Assembly: GCA_951640195.1 (NCBI GenBank)
Contig: OX621168.1
Location: forward strand, 124,001-188,000
Reading direction: 5' to 3'
DNA: 64,000 nucleotides
DNA from: Porpolomopsis calyptriformis
Taxonomy: Eukaryota > Basidiomycota > Agaricomycetes > Agaricales > Hygrophoraceae
A program made the position numbers and the translations under genes. The notes below the pieces were generated by a model. It was not told the DNA's origin and ran no database searches. It saw nothing but the letters and a program-made list of their open reading frames with translations. Positions 21,576 to 33,267 of this stretch are shown here, piece after piece (position 1 is the first letter of the stretch; each line of letters opens with the position of its first letter).

Positions 21576-24500
21576 TTAAATCGCCACTTGAATAGACTTT
21601 TCATAATTCATTAAGACATCTTTTGTGTGCTTGAGGCTCCATCGTGGTTCCCAGGTGGCTGCCTCTATCGGGTAGCCTTTCCACTTGATTAGGTATTGTC
21701 GGTTCCGTTTTCCTGGGGTGTGATTGAGAATACGTTCCACTTCATACTTGGGCTCTCCTTTGATCACATCCGGAGGTGGTTGGAGATTGTCATCTTCTCC
21801 AATCGGGGGGTGGAGATCGAGATTCTCTTCTAGAGCCTTGAGTAGTGAAACGTGAAACACGGGATGAATCCTCCATGACAGTGGTAGCTTTAGTCGGTAA
21901 GCCACAGGCAATACTTGTTTTAGGATTATAAAAGGTCCGAGCCGGCGGACATCCAGTTTCTTCGTGGGCTGGCCAGTTTTCAAATTCTTGGCATCAAGCC
22001 AGACCCTTTGTCCTTCGTAAAATGTGGGTTCCTTTTGATGTTTTCGATCAGCATAGAGCTTCATTGAGTTAGCAGTCTTTTGGAGAGACTCTTCAGCGTT
22101 CTCTCTAGCTCTGGTGAGCTGCACATAGAACTCATTGGTGTCGGGATTTGAGGTTTGGGTTGGAACTGATAAGGGGGTGTGAGGGTGTCAACCATATTCA
22201 AGCCAGAAGGGGGATTGGTGAGTGGAGGAATGTTCTCAGTTGTTATAAGCAAACTCCGCCAGAGCTAACCAATCTTTCCAATCATCTTGCATGAAGTTAG
22301 TGTAGAGCCGTACGTACTGCTCTAACTCTTGATTGGTTCGTTCGGTTTGTCCGTCTGTTTGGGGGTGATAGGTGGTAGAAAGCCCAGAAGTGGTTCCTAG
22401 GAGTTCATTCAATGACGTAGCGAATTTTGATGAGAACTGGGTTCCTCGATCAGTAATGATCTTCTCTGGCCATCCATGGTGCTTCCAGACATGTTCTTGA
22501 AACAGCACAGCAGTTCCTTTAGCAGACAGGTTTCCAGTTGGTGGGATGAAGTGAGCCCGTTTGGTGAATCTGTCCACCACAACTAGAATAGCATCAAATC
22601 CTTTTGAATTAGGGAGTTCCACGATTAGATCAGCAGTGATCTGTTGCCACGGTTTAGTAGGAGGGGGTAACAGTTGGAGAAGTCCAGTGGGTTTCTGTGG
22701 ATAAACCTTGGTCTGTTGACAAGCAAGGCAGGACTTCACATAATTGGTGATATCTTGTGGGGCACCTTCCCATGTATAATTATGGAGGAGCAGTTCCTTC
22801 GTCTTCTCAATGCTGGGATGGCCACCAGTGGGTGTGTCGTGGGTCAATCGAATAATTTCTGTGCACAAAGATATGTCCTTTGGCACAACTATACGATCTC
22901 CAGCATCGCGCACAATGCCATCTACGTGGGTGTATCTGGAAGAGGGATCTTCAATTTTGGCCATGATCTCGAGAGGTAGGGGGGAATGAAAACAAAGCTT
23001 GGATAAAAAGTTGGGGGACAATAAACTGATAATCGCATTGATGAAAAGCGCATTGACAAAAAGTTCTTTTGGCAGAAGGACCTTGTCCTCCACCTCCTCA
23101 TAAGACTCCAGGTAATGATCTGGACATTTGGAGAGTCCATCAGCCTTATTCTTGATCCTAGGCTGGTAGCTGATTCTGAACCAAAAGCGAGCTAAAAATT
23201 CAGACCATCTAGCCTGGCGCCTGGAGAGTTGATGACTGGTCATGAAATATTGGAGGGACTGGTTGTCAGTCTTGATCATAATAGGCTGTCGTGTCCCTTG
23301 TAGAAGGTATCTCCATTCATTCAAGGCAGATATGATGGCCAAAAGCTCTTGGTCATGGGTGGGGTAATTTCGTTCAGCTGGGAGGAGGGTGTTGGAGTAG
23401 AAGCCAATGGGGTGCCAATCTTCTTCGTCATTCTCTTTCTGGGTTAAGACTGCACCCAGTGCAACACCAGAAGCATCCATCTCCAGAAGGTAAGGAAGGT
23501 CTGGCTTTGGGGTCCTCAAAACAGGAGCAGAGGTAAGCGCATTCTTGAGGGTATCAAAAGCACATTGTTGCTTAGGGGTCCAAATCCATTCTTGATCCTT
23601 TCATAGGAGCTCATTAAGAGGATGAGCAATCAGGGAGTAATCCTTGATAAACCTCCGCCAAAAGTTGGCAGTGCCAAGGAAGGATTGAAGGTCTCGTTTC
23701 TTCTGGGGGATAGGCTAGGTTCTGATTGCCTCAACCTTCTTGGGGTTAATAGCAATGTGGCCTTTAGAGATCATCATCCCCAGATAAATCACTTCCTTTT
23801 TCTCGAACTGGCACTTGACAGGTTTGCAGGACAATTGATTCTTCTCCATAATCTCTAGAGTTCGTTCCGTCCAATAGGTGAGTTCAGTAAGGTCCTTTCC
23901 CATGATCAGGATATCATCAATATAGATATGGACCTGCTTGGAATCAATAACCTCTTTGAAGAGAACGTTGATCATTCGTTGGAAGGAGGCAGGTGAGTTT
24001 CGCATTCCAAAGAACATAACGGTGGGCTCAAACAGCCCTCGTCGAGTGTTGAAGGCTCCTTTCCATTCGTCTCCTTCTTTGATACGAATATTGTTAAAGC
24101 CCCATCGGATATCCATGACTGTGAACAGTTCCGCTTCTGATAACTTGGTTTGTTGAATAATCTCAGAGATGAGAGGTAAGGGATAGGCGTCTGGGATTGT
24201 ATAAGCATTCAGATAGCGATAGTCTTGGATTGGATGCAGTCCAGCATCTTGTCCTTGGGCATTAACTTCTTCACCTTTGGGAGCAAAGAAGAAGGAGGCA
24301 GCTTGTTTGGAGTTTGATTGTCGTATTCTTCCACTTGCAAGTTGTTCCTCCAGGAATTCATTCAGCTTTCCCTGTTCGTACTCAGTGAGTTTGTACACCT
24401 TTCCGATCTTGGGTCTAAAGGTAGGTTCGAGATCGATCGCATGGTCAAATTCTGGTCATCGTGGGGGAAGTTCATTGAAGGTAGTCTTCATAAACACCTT

Positions 24501-25157
24501 CCAGTGCCTCCAGTATTTCTTTGGCATATACTTTTTCATATCTTCCTCCACAGTAGTGGGTCTTGCATGATCTCCCAGTGAGACCAGTCTGATAATCTTG
24601 GTGGAGGAGTCGCCATTCAACGTAGAGCCTACTCGTGACACTATCACTCCAGCCTGAGAAGTCTTAGTTGGGGCCACAGTCTGACGTGAAGTCAGTGTTC
24701 CAGCCTTCCAGTCAACCAGGGGATCGTTACGTTTGAGCCATGGGTAGCCGAGGATAACCTGTATCATATCTCCTAAATTTGTCACTTCCAAATGGGTTCA
24801 TTCCCTAGGAAAATCTGGCATCTCCATCCACAGGTCTACAGCATATTCGATGGGACCTCCTCAGTTGTCTGTCCCATCTGCGTTCCGCACAGGGATTGGT
24901 CCTTCCAATTGATAAAAAGGGATATCGCGCTCCTGCATGAAGTTCCAGTTTATAAAGCATCCAGAGGCGCTAGAGTCTATCAATGCACTGGCGGCAATTC
25001 GTCTACCAGTGTCTGTGGTTTCCAACCAAAGGGGTATGGTTAAAGCTTCTTCACTCGAATCAAGTGCACCAAGAATTTGGGAAATAGATTGCATAGGGGT
25101 AGTAGTACACATAGAAAAGGAGTCCGCAACGCATGAGCTATTGTCCGGACTGTTCAA
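21576..25157 (-). pseudogene. E3 copy 1 pol (protease-RT-RNase H-integrase-chromodomain)
   Basis: A single minus-strand frame entered by -1 shift from gag. Visible in order are the aspartic protease site ALIDSS (about 24977; the other copy has the active DSG), RT with YIDD (about 23915), RNase H starting near LEMDASGVALGAVL (about 23485), the integrase zinc finger ending CLACQQTK (about 22700), and the integrase D-D-E core (ADLIVELP, TDRGTQF, TNQELEQY, about 22310-22640). A chromodomain follows (YEVERILNH...YLIKWKGYPIEAATWEP, about 21640-21740). In-frame stops include 24861-24863, 24456-24458, 23715 and two near 22200-22240. Most are TGA, and several are CGA in the other copy. Confidence 0.9.
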
Positions 25158-25163
25158 AAACCC
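25157..25163 (-). promoter_or_regulatory. Predicted -1 ribosomal frameshift site GGGTTTT (E3 copy 1)
   Basis: In the gag frame the heptamer reads G GGT TTT followed at once by TGA. Slipping back one base gives GGG TTT TTG AAC, the pol frame. The site and context are conserved in copy 2 at 40184-40190. Confidence 0.6.
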
Positions 25164-26623
25164 TGTTTCTCCAAAGCTCTCTTCAGCTCTTCTTTCCTCT
25201 TAGGCTCCCAGTTGACGATACCACACTTCTCGAAGTCTTGATGAGAATCTTCATTGGAGTTGACCTCCTCAATCAAGGCTGAGGTCTCCAGAACTCGAAC
25301 ATTTCTTCCTCGACCAGGTTTCTTTCCTCCACGACCTCTAGCTGCTGGGGTGAAGGAGCGGTTTCCAGAACCAGAAGTACTCGTCCTAGGAGCATTGGGA
25401 CAAGAACTGGCAAAGTGGCCAAATCATCCACAGTTGAAACATGCTCCTTTGGGAATTCCTCCTAGTGAAGCAGGCTTCTCTTCTTGTTTGATTCTGGGGG
25501 CAGCAGGGTTGGAATAGGTGGAGGGACCAGCAGGTGGTCCTTGTCGGTAGGGGGTGTTGGTGATATGAGTGTTACGAGTCTGGGGCTTAGAAGATGTTCT
25601 AGCCAGGAATTCTCGATGTTGTCTGTCAAGTTCTGCAGCACGAGACTGCCATTCAAAGAGGGTGGTGGGTTGACGATCTGAGAGGTAGATCTGTCGCAAA
25701 AGGGAGGGGTTGAGTCCGTCTTTATATAAAGTCACTGAAGCTTCTTGTCCGTATCCAGTATCATGGGCCCATCGATTGAAATTGATGTTGTACTCCTCTG
25801 CGCTCTTGTTAAACTGCTTGACGTCCTTGATCTTCAGTTGAGCAGTTGACTTGGGGTCCAAGTCTCCAAAGTCTCGGGTGAGGGCTTGTTCAAAGACAGC
25901 CCAATCGGCACCAACCCAGTTCAACGTTGTGTAAGTGTCCACTTGACGCTCAGCCCATGGTTCTGCATTTCCTCCGATCATAAACGACAAGGCATAGATA
26001 ATCTTGTCAGCCTCTGAGATTCCTGGTCGTCCCAAATGATTCAACTTCACTTGACGCAGGAAGTTGTGGAGCTTGGTGGGATCACCAGAGAATTCGTCAA
26101 GAGGGTTCATCTTGATCTTGGCGGGGGCAGGGGTAGGGGCAGGGACAGGGGCAGGGGCAGGGACAGGTTGGGGGAATACTGGGGGTGCTTGGAAGGGTTG
26201 GGGAAATGGCCCAAGAGGGGCAGGGACAGGTTGGGGGCCTATGAGGTTGGCCATCAATACTTGAAGTTGTTGTTCGATTCTATGACTCGCTTGCGCTTGG
26301 TCTTGTTGGACCTGCAGCAATTGTTGATAATCCTGCTTCATGATCTCGAAGGCTACATGTGGATCTTCTTCTTCATCCTCATCATTGTCCTCAGCTCGAC
26401 CTTTCCCTTTTGAGTGAGAGGGACCCGCTTGTTCTTCTTGTTCTTCTTGTTCTTCTTCTTGGCTAGGGTCAACCGTCTCGTCGGGGATGGGAGCTGGGGC
26501 AGGAGGGAGAGAGCCTTCCTGGGAGAGAGGGATAGCAGGGTGAGGGATAGTAGATGATGAACGAGTCAAAACCATTGGTAGAACGGTGGCAGTTGGATAT
26601 TGGGGGGCTTGACGGGAACACAA
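25157..26623 (-). pseudogene. E3 copy 1 gag
   Basis: Minus-strand frame with probable start at 26575 (MVLTRSSSTIPHP), the position conserved in copy 2. An acidic Glu-rich segment is followed by a Pro/Ala/Val-rich linker, the gag core (KINPLDEF-like start, WAVFEQALTRDFGDLD) and the CCHC knuckle CFNCG...GHFASSC. A TGA at 25424-25426 replaces the CGA of copy 2 inside the knuckle. The frame then continues to a stop just after GGGTTTT (25163-25157), the proposed -1 frameshift site. Confidence 0.85.
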
Positions 26624-26755
26624 GGGGAGAGAGCAAGCCTAATCAATATTGATGTCTGGGTGGTGAAATTGATCTGGTGGGTGAAGACCTTCAGCGCTGG
26701 CCAGACAGAGTAGGGGTTGTATAGCGTGGAGTGAGCAAGAAGGAAGTCTGTTTCT

Positions 26756-27114
26756 TGTTAGACGGCAGTCTAGGGTTAATCGCAAGGTTTTACTTCAGGC
26801 TCTGGGTGTAGGGTTTTAAAGGGTTGGAAGACTACTGATTGGGGTGTTAACGAAAGAAACAGACTTATCCTAAGTCTATCTACTGCTAGCTTTATATACT
26901 AGCTAAGTATGAGTCATACTGACTACGTGTGAGTCGTAATGACTATGGATGAGTCATGTAGATAAGGAGAGTGATGGTAGACTAAATATAGATATGGCTT
27001 GGTCACCTTCTATTACTAAGCAGAGCTTGGGTGGCTAAGCGGCTATTGATGTAAACTGTCTGATATAAATAGGAATAGACGAGCAAAGGAAAAAGAAAAA
27101 ATATATCTCTGACA
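26756..27114 (-). repeat. E3 copy 1, 5' LTR
   Basis: 359 bp. On the minus strand it starts TGTCAGAGATATATTTTTTC and ends GTCTAACA. It contains the TATATAAA and AAGTCTGTTTCT elements described for copy 2. Confidence 0.95.
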
Positions 27115-27181
27115 GACCCCCTCTGCCCAAGACAAGGGCAAGGGAAAAGAAACAGATGAGGAGGCTCGATGAAGAGCCAAT

Positions 27182-28735
27182 ATGGAACACTTTGATCCAT
27201 ACTCGGATGATGAGTTAGTGGGCTGTGGCCTGATGTTCAAAGACCTCAACAAGGAGGATAATGCATACATCAAGAGACGCTTTCCTCAAATCATTCAAGA
27301 GAATGAGGAACTGAAGGCTCACCTTCAACCCACCTCATATGTCGAGTTCCCAAACCTCCCAGATCCAGGAGTGAATAATCAATCTGGCCCTAGTGGAGAG
27401 ATGATCAAAAAGCGCAAGAAGCGCTTGACCATTACTGCTTGGCCCAGCATCCCTGCTGGGGCCCATTACTCACCCATTGACCAGACCGTCTGGGTTGGCA
27501 CAAGCGCTGAAGCAGCGCAACGAAATGAAGCGATGGGATTGCCCCCTCTGCATGGAACTCAATCTGTGGATGACCATGGATACCCCATCAACGCGCACCA
27601 ATGGCGCACTCTGTTCATTCAAGCCCAAGAATTGGGTAACAATGAGGCTCTTGAACTTGCACAATCATTCATCACGACAGCGCAGGCAACTCCTCGAGAG
27701 AGCAGAACAGATGCTCAATGCATTGCGTTAATCAATTGGAGAGTTCCCGCCTGGGCTTCAGGTGATTCTACCGACGCACCTGTACAGGTGCCAACTTCTT
27801 CTGTGCCTGGACGGATTAACCCATCTCAGCCAACCGCCATGAGCTCCCCGGAAGAGTGGGCTCATTGGTTCTACATAAACCACTGTGCCGCGCACCCTGG
27901 AGTGCGCTTAGAATGAGATGGCAGCATTTCACTGCGAAGCCTCTGTGGGATGCTTTTGGTTAGTCGACACAAACCAAAGTCACCTAAGACCTGTGCTCCC
28001 ACCGGATCATCGACAGATGCCGACCAAATACAGTCACAATACATCAGAGCAGCAGCCCTCCTGTTTGGAATGCCTGGCCACTATCGCTCACTTGTGATGG
28101 GATCGAACCTGTCCATTGCGGAACCCCCCAGAGAACCAGCCCAGTACTCTGGGTCATCCAATGTCACGGAACAATCCCTCATTCCATTCTTCGCCAGACA
28201 AGGTGTGACATTTGAACAGGTGGATGATGCCTTCGTCTATGCCTTTCAATGGCTCGAGGACACCCTCCAGGGTAATGTCTCAGACTTATCCTCCCTCGAG
28301 ATGTACAGAGAGTCTGTGCGTAATACATTGGCAAGGAATGGCATTCCGTCATCACTTCGTGATGGAAATGACACCTGGTTCCCAGACGGACGTCCCCGCC
28401 GACGTCCCCTATCTCGTATCTCGTCTAATGACGAGTCTGTCACCCAATCCGCAGGCCTGATCACCCAAGACACGTTTGATGCATCTAACTTGTTCACTCA
28501 GCATGGACTAACCACGTACACGCTCGCCGAGCGTGGACCACCTCATGGCTGGGATTCATCCCGCACTTCGCGATGCCGTTCACGGCGCAATTCACAAGAT
28601 AGTGCTGCGCCGCCAGGCAGTGATAGCAAGCAAGTTTCACTTGGCTCACCGATCCCTGAACCTGAGCCAGCTTCGCTTCAGGAACGTATTGAGAGTACGT
28701 CAGAGATACCTGATGTCCTGATGGACTATGGATGA
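27182..28735 (+). pseudogene. Unrecognised ORF of element E, one stop
   Basis: Two consecutive plus-strand frames (27182-27916 and 27950-28735) are continuous apart from a TGA at 27914-27916, so this was probably one protein of about 515 residues. Part 1 starts MEHFDPYSDDELVGCG, has a basic patch KKRKKRLTITAW and a Trp-containing helical region (INAHQWRTLFIQAQELGN). Part 2 has FARQGVTFEQVDDAFVYA and an Arg/Ser-rich tail, ending 146 bp before the LTR. It has no zinc knuckle, DSG, YIDD or integrase motif. Codon use is smoother and less AT-rich than in the neighbouring decayed repeats. It is either a captured gene or an element-specific protein. Confidence 0.5.
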
Positions 28736-28881
28736 ATGTAGTCATCACCGCAGTTGTATTACTACAGCATTTATTTTCTGTTTCTCTTAGTTCTTTCTAT
28801 GTAGTATATAGATTGGTTTATGTGTATTCTGCCTGGCTATCAGGCTTAACTTACCCTGGCAGTTAAGCCAAAGGGGGAGGA

Positions 28882-29076
28882 TGTAACAGATATGTTACAT
28901 ACAGCCACCGTGCTGTGTTTGTACATATTTGTACCAGATACCTTAAGTACTGGTTATACTTAGGTAAACAATAAGTTTACATCCCACTCCCGCTTATACC
29001 AGATTGCCCCAATACATTGGTTCTGTGCATATTCTGGTATTGAGCAAAGTGTGATAACTTATCCCCAACCCTTACA
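28882..29076 (+). repeat. E 3' LTR
   Basis: 195 bp from TGTAACAGATATG to CAACCCTTACA, preceded by a purine tract. Confidence 0.7.
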
Positions 29077-29343
29077 GAGAGAGACATTAATTGAATATGG
29101 GAAATCAGTCAAATACCCCATTAACCTTGATTTGGAGTACCTGGATGACAATGATGATGTCGCGACAGTCTGAGCCCCTTCCCCAGTTGAGGCGACTTTG
29201 GAAGCTGACCCCATCACTCCCCTCTCAGTGGCCACCAAGGCCCCTGCCACTGAGGAAATCCCAACTCAGGCCTCAGAGAATGAAACAACCAACACCACCT
29301 AAATCTGAAATTCGGGATGAATTTCCTTTGAAGCCAAGGTGTA
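29077..29343 (+). pseudogene. D pol tail (after the chromodomain) and polypurine region
   Basis: A frame with LIEYGKSVKYPIN and EYLDDNDDVATV resembles the end of E3 pol (VLMNYEKSIQ). A TGA is followed by a Thr/Pro-rich tail ending TAA. It is followed by AATTCGGGATGAATTTCC, nearly the same as the sequence before the E3 3' LTR. Confidence 0.55.
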
Positions 29344-29742
29344 TGTCACAGTTGCAATTTTTCTCCTTTCCTTTATCTTATCTCATGTAAACCTGTATCT
29401 TATCTTGGGATTCCCCACATTCTTTCATTGGGATTCCCCATTACCTTTCTCTGGGATTCCCTACTACTATACCCATAGGCAGACACATTTCATTTCTGTC
29501 ATGTTTCATCCCCTTATGATTTGTCATTAATCACAATAACTCACTCTTATCTCTGACACATGTTTATGTCACACTGACTCACACAGATAAGTAGTCAGTA
29601 TATAAAGAGGGCCTTCTGTATGTATCAGACTTTAAGTCTGATTCCTCATTAGCTACTCATAACAAGGACTTGGAACCATACCATAATCTCTTGGGACAGA
29701 ACACCCAAAGTAAAATGCATTCTGAATGACTGGTTTATAACA
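29344..29742 (+). repeat. D 3' LTR
   Basis: 399 bp, uninterrupted. It serves as the reference showing that 17439-19128 is an insertion in the 5' LTR. Confidence 0.93.
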
Positions 29743-29747
29743 GGTAT

Positions 29748-30638
29748 AAGGCATATGGATATGTTGGAACAGAATATAAGTTTATAGTACTTTAATCTTT
29801 TGATTCCTGTTGCTAACCCCTTACAAGTCACCTTAGCTAATAACTTCTATTTAGATTTATGTATGAATAAGAGGAATATTGAAGAGGTTTGTTATTCTTC
29901 TAATAACATTCTATCTGGTTGTTTTAATACCTACTTTAGGTTCACATTATTGCTGGAGAGAGTGGTGCATATCTGGTGTGTCTAGCCTTGCTTAAAGTTA
30001 AATAACATTCTGATTGAGTCCCTAGGTTATAAGAATTTTCAATTTCCTAAGGAACTATAGTGATAGCCTCAAAAATAACTCTAGTCAATTTGATATAGAG
30101 TGGTGCAAATTCCTTGCCTCTGGTGAGGTATTTCAAGGAGACAATGAATATTCCTCTTTGATTAGGTAATTTTATATTAGCTGCAATAAATAATACTAAA
30201 ATCCTTGTCTCAGCTCCATTATACTTGTGCACCTAGCTCTTCCCTCCCCACATGGCTTTGCCTTCTGCCTTTGGAAAATTATTTGACCACTTTTTTACCA
30301 ACACTACCAAAATCTCACAATTCCTAATGGAAGAGTGAAAACTCTAATGGTGCCTCCAGAGGTGTTTTTGATGTGTCTATTCCAGTAACTGTCTGCAATT
30401 TTCAAATTGTGGATCAATTCAATGTTTGTCTTAAACTTTACTCTTTATCACCAACTTATTTTTGACTCTTCCACCAGTTGCTGGATTGCATTAAGACAAA
30501 TTTGAACCATCATCACCTAGGTCTATCTGGGAGGTGAGAGATACAGTGGAGTGCACATGATACTACCACTCTATAACAAGTCTTGTGAATGGGATAATTG
30601 TAACAACTGCCTACAACATGATGAGTGCACCAACTACA
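29748..30638. other. AT-rich spacer, no gene recognised
   Basis: About 890 bp between element D and the pogo-like transposon. Short broken frames (for example 29800-29985) have no recognisable motif. Confidence 0.4.
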
Positions 30639-30640
30639 TA

Positions 30641-30716
30641 CTATCATGTACCCCCGAATGGGCAAATTCCTGATTCCAATCCCAATCCCCACCCCCCCCC
30701 CTAGTGGGCATGTGGG
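30641..30716 (+). repeat. Pogo-like transposon, left terminal inverted repeat
   Basis: CTATCATGTACCCCCG, then GAATGGGC, a C-rich run, and the subterminal block TAGTGGGCATGT. Confidence 0.85.
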
Positions 30717-30839
30717 TATTTCTTGACAAGTGATAGCCATATTTCTTAATCACACAATGTATGCTAGTTTTATAGTACTCTCTTTCATCTCCAGCAAGAA
30801 TGAGTGTGAAATATAAAGTACTTGAGGAGATAGGAATTT

Positions 30840-31216
30840 TGTTACGATACGTCCATGTTCTTTTCATTTTATCTAATCTTATCTCATCTACCCACCACCT
30901 TCCTTACCTCATCCTTTCCTTTATCGTTTCTTTCTTGTTGTTCGTGACCCGTGACTGTTACATGCGTTACCATCACACATGCGAGGGACTTCCGCCATTG
31001 GTCGACGATGACACCATCCGCAGTTGCGCAGCCATCCACAGCCACTAGGTCAGCTGTTGAGACAATAGAATTCAAACTCAGAGTAGATAAGTAGCACGTA
31101 GTCAGAGTTTGTATTCCCAGTTTTGATCTCAACATAGACACCCCCCTCTAGTCGTTGACTGGAGTCTCTGTTCTTCCCGTTACTGAAGCTAACCGAAAGA
31201 CCACTGCGCCTTAACA
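30840..31216 (+). repeat. Gy2 5' LTR
   Basis: 377 bp. It lacks a 29-bp block present in the 3' LTR. AGTTTTGATCT at 31119-31129 is the exact complement of AGATCAAAACT just after the LTR (31219-31229). Confidence 0.93.
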
Positions 31217-33267
31217 GAAGATCAAAACTCCTTCTTTCCCTCTGCTTCTCCTCGCAACAGTCCTGGGTCAAGATTCGCCTGACAACACCCGTCATTGTTG
31301 CCTTGGAATCCCAACCCAGGCTCCCTCTGCAAAGCCAACCTTTCTCATTCAGGGAACCACAGGTGACTCTGACATCCCCGCACAGTAACTGACTCGACCA
31401 CCACCCTGGCCTCGCGCTCTCTATCGCCGCCCCCACCCTACGCCCCCATCAACCCTGAACCACACCAGGCCTCAACGTCCGAGCTCATTAGCAATGCACG
31501 TCTGACTGCCACTGCCACACTAGACTTGTCACCACTCGAGCTCGATTCCCTCACAGAACAGCTCAACCCACTGGTCAACGAATTCTTTGAACCCGACCTC
31601 GCCCCTTCCCCACCCTTGTCTCCTTCGTCGTCCTCATCAGAGGCATCTTTCGATACCGCCCCGTCTTCCCCCGTCCAGGATCCGTCAGACCCATCTACAC
31701 TCCTTGAAGTAGAGCCGGTCATCCACCTCCAAGTTCACTTTTACATTCACCGTCCCCATCGTCTCACAGAACAAGCTGTCATCCCCATTGTCTACGTTTT
31801 CTGACGTCGCGATACGCAAGACGTATGAGAAATCCATCTCGTACTTGATCATTAGCCAATACGTCTCGCTTGTTGCGGAGGCCCTCTTATAGCGCCTCGG
31901 AACTAGAAGAGGAACAAGAGTTCGAAGACGCGCCCAAAGACCACGAGATCCACTCGCCCTTCTCATTGCAACTTCTTCCCCCTCTCCTTCCCTCCATCTC
32001 CTCGCTCGAATCCGGGCCCTCCACCTTTGTACCGCGGACTCCCGCCTCATTCTCATTCCTAGGTCTCAGACCTCGACGAACCCCTCCTCCTCCGGTTGAT
32101 TCACCTTTCCCGCGACCTAGCCTCAAGGGAAAGCAACAGATCACTTCCGTAGAATTCGAACCAGAACCCAAACCTTCAGACCCGCCTCCTTCCACTTCTT
32201 CTTCTCTTTCTTCTAGAAAACCAAGCCCTTCCCCTCCTCGAGAACCACAAGCTCTCATTCTCGATACGGACCCCAAACCCAACCCAACCCCACGCACGTC
32301 TCCCTCTCCATCACCGCCCAACAGCCCCCTCCTCGCTCCCCCAATGACTACCGCTATCTCCAGCAAAATCAAGCTCGCCGAACCCAGCACATTCAATGGT
32401 GACCCAAAGACCTATAGGGATTGGTACCGACAGGTTATCATCTTCCTTGCCGGTCGAGGTGTCACCGACAAGACTGAGCGTGCCCTCGTCACCCTTTCCT
32501 ATATGAAGGAAGGAACTGCCGCTATCTGGGCCCAACAGTTTGTCGACAACTTTCTCGACCGAGTTGATGAAGATGGCGACGTAATTCCCTTCCCCACTTG
32601 GTCCGACTTCAAACGTGGTCTGGACAGAGCTTTCCAGGATACTGCCTCGGAGCAACGTGCACGAGAAGAGATTGAGACTATGACGCAAGGGTCATCTCTC
32701 ATCGTAGAATACCTCGTCAAGTACGAGATGAAGGCAAAACTCGCTGGCCTCAGCCAGGATAAAGAAAAAATCCAGATCTTCGAGAAGAACATCCATCGCG
32801 GCATCGTTCGCCAAATGTACCTCAACCCTCCCCTTCCTACAGTTTGGGCTGACTACATCGAGAAGGCCATAGCTATTGGACAGCTCCACGAGCGTTATCG
32901 TCAACAAGAACAAGCTCGTCATCCTGCTGCCCCTCCTTCGTGATTCGTACCCCGGACCTTCCCTCGTCCTCAAGGTCAACCCACTGAAGATTGTCGTGTT
33001 CCCACTGGGATCATCTATGGCGGTCAAGGGAAACCTATGGACATTGACAAGACACGACAGGTCCATCGATGCTTCAACTGTGGAGAGATAGGACATTTCC
33101 GACGGGATTGTCCCAAGGAAAGGGCCGCTGTGAACATCCACACCCTCTTCTACGACATGACCACCTCGGAGCTGAACGAGCTGAAGAACCTCCTTTCTGA
33201 AGAGGAGCACAGCTCGGCAAACAAAGTCCCTGCCCCCGAAGACAAATCGGATTTTGTTGACGGTTGA
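31217..33267 (+). pseudogene. Gy2 leader, Ser/Pro-rich region and gag
   Basis: After the leader, Ser/Pro-rich frames (31438-31804, 31870 onward) lead into the gag core from about 32342 (MTTAISSKIKLAEPSTFNG, LSYMKEGTAAIWAQQF). A TGA at 32941-32943 interrupts the frame. It resumes in the same frame from 33037 with the zinc knuckle CFNCGEIGHFRRDC (about 33073) and ends at TGA 33265-33267. That stop overlaps the pol ATG (TGATG), so pol was probably translated by termination-reinitiation. The matching Gy1 gag is 309 residues. Confidence 0.87.

Larger units (their letters stand above)
20131..27114 (-). mobile_element. E3 copy 1: Ty3-gypsy chromovirus with an extra 3' ORF, TSDs not matching
   Basis: 6.98 kb, with nearly identical 359-bp LTRs at 20131-20489 and 26756-27114 (plus-strand ends TGTTAGAYGG and CTCTGACA). 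On the minus strand the order is gag, then pol in the -1 frame, then a third ORF. The 5-bp flanks are ATACT on the left and GACCC on the right, so the usual duplication is absent. A second copy on the plus strand at 38251 has proper TSDs, which shows the LTR ends are right. The simplest explanation is recombination between two E3 copies that deleted the DNA between them. Only a few stops separate it from an intact element. Confidence 0.93.
27115..29076 (+). mobile_element. E: 3' part of a different LTR element with short LTR
   Basis: The segment between E3 and the D tail ends in a polypurine run AAAGGGGGAGGA and a 195-bp LTR (28882-29076) with TGTAA...TTACA ends. The five bases after it are GAGAG. 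Its 5' half and first LTR are gone, presumably lost in the deletion that made E3 copy 1. The short LTR and G-rich tract resemble Ty1-copia elements, but no RT or integrase remains to prove it. Confidence 0.65.
17281..29742 (+). mobile_element. D: old LTR retrotransposon, heavily invaded and partly deleted
   Basis: LTRs start TGTCACAG and end TTTATAACA, at 17281-19378 (split by an insertion) and 29344-29742. A perfect 5-bp duplication GGTAT flanks the whole 12.46-kb structure (17276-17280 and 29743-29747). What remains of its own interior is the 5' leader/gag start (19379-19995) and the tail of a chromodomain-integrase (29077-29343). RT and most of integrase are missing. The remaining content is later arrivals: the 1.69-kb insertion in the 5' LTR, an inverted D-type LTR piece, E3 (minus) and the 3' half of element E. 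It is identified as Ty3-gypsy from the pol tail and the polypurine-tract context. Confidence 0.85.
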
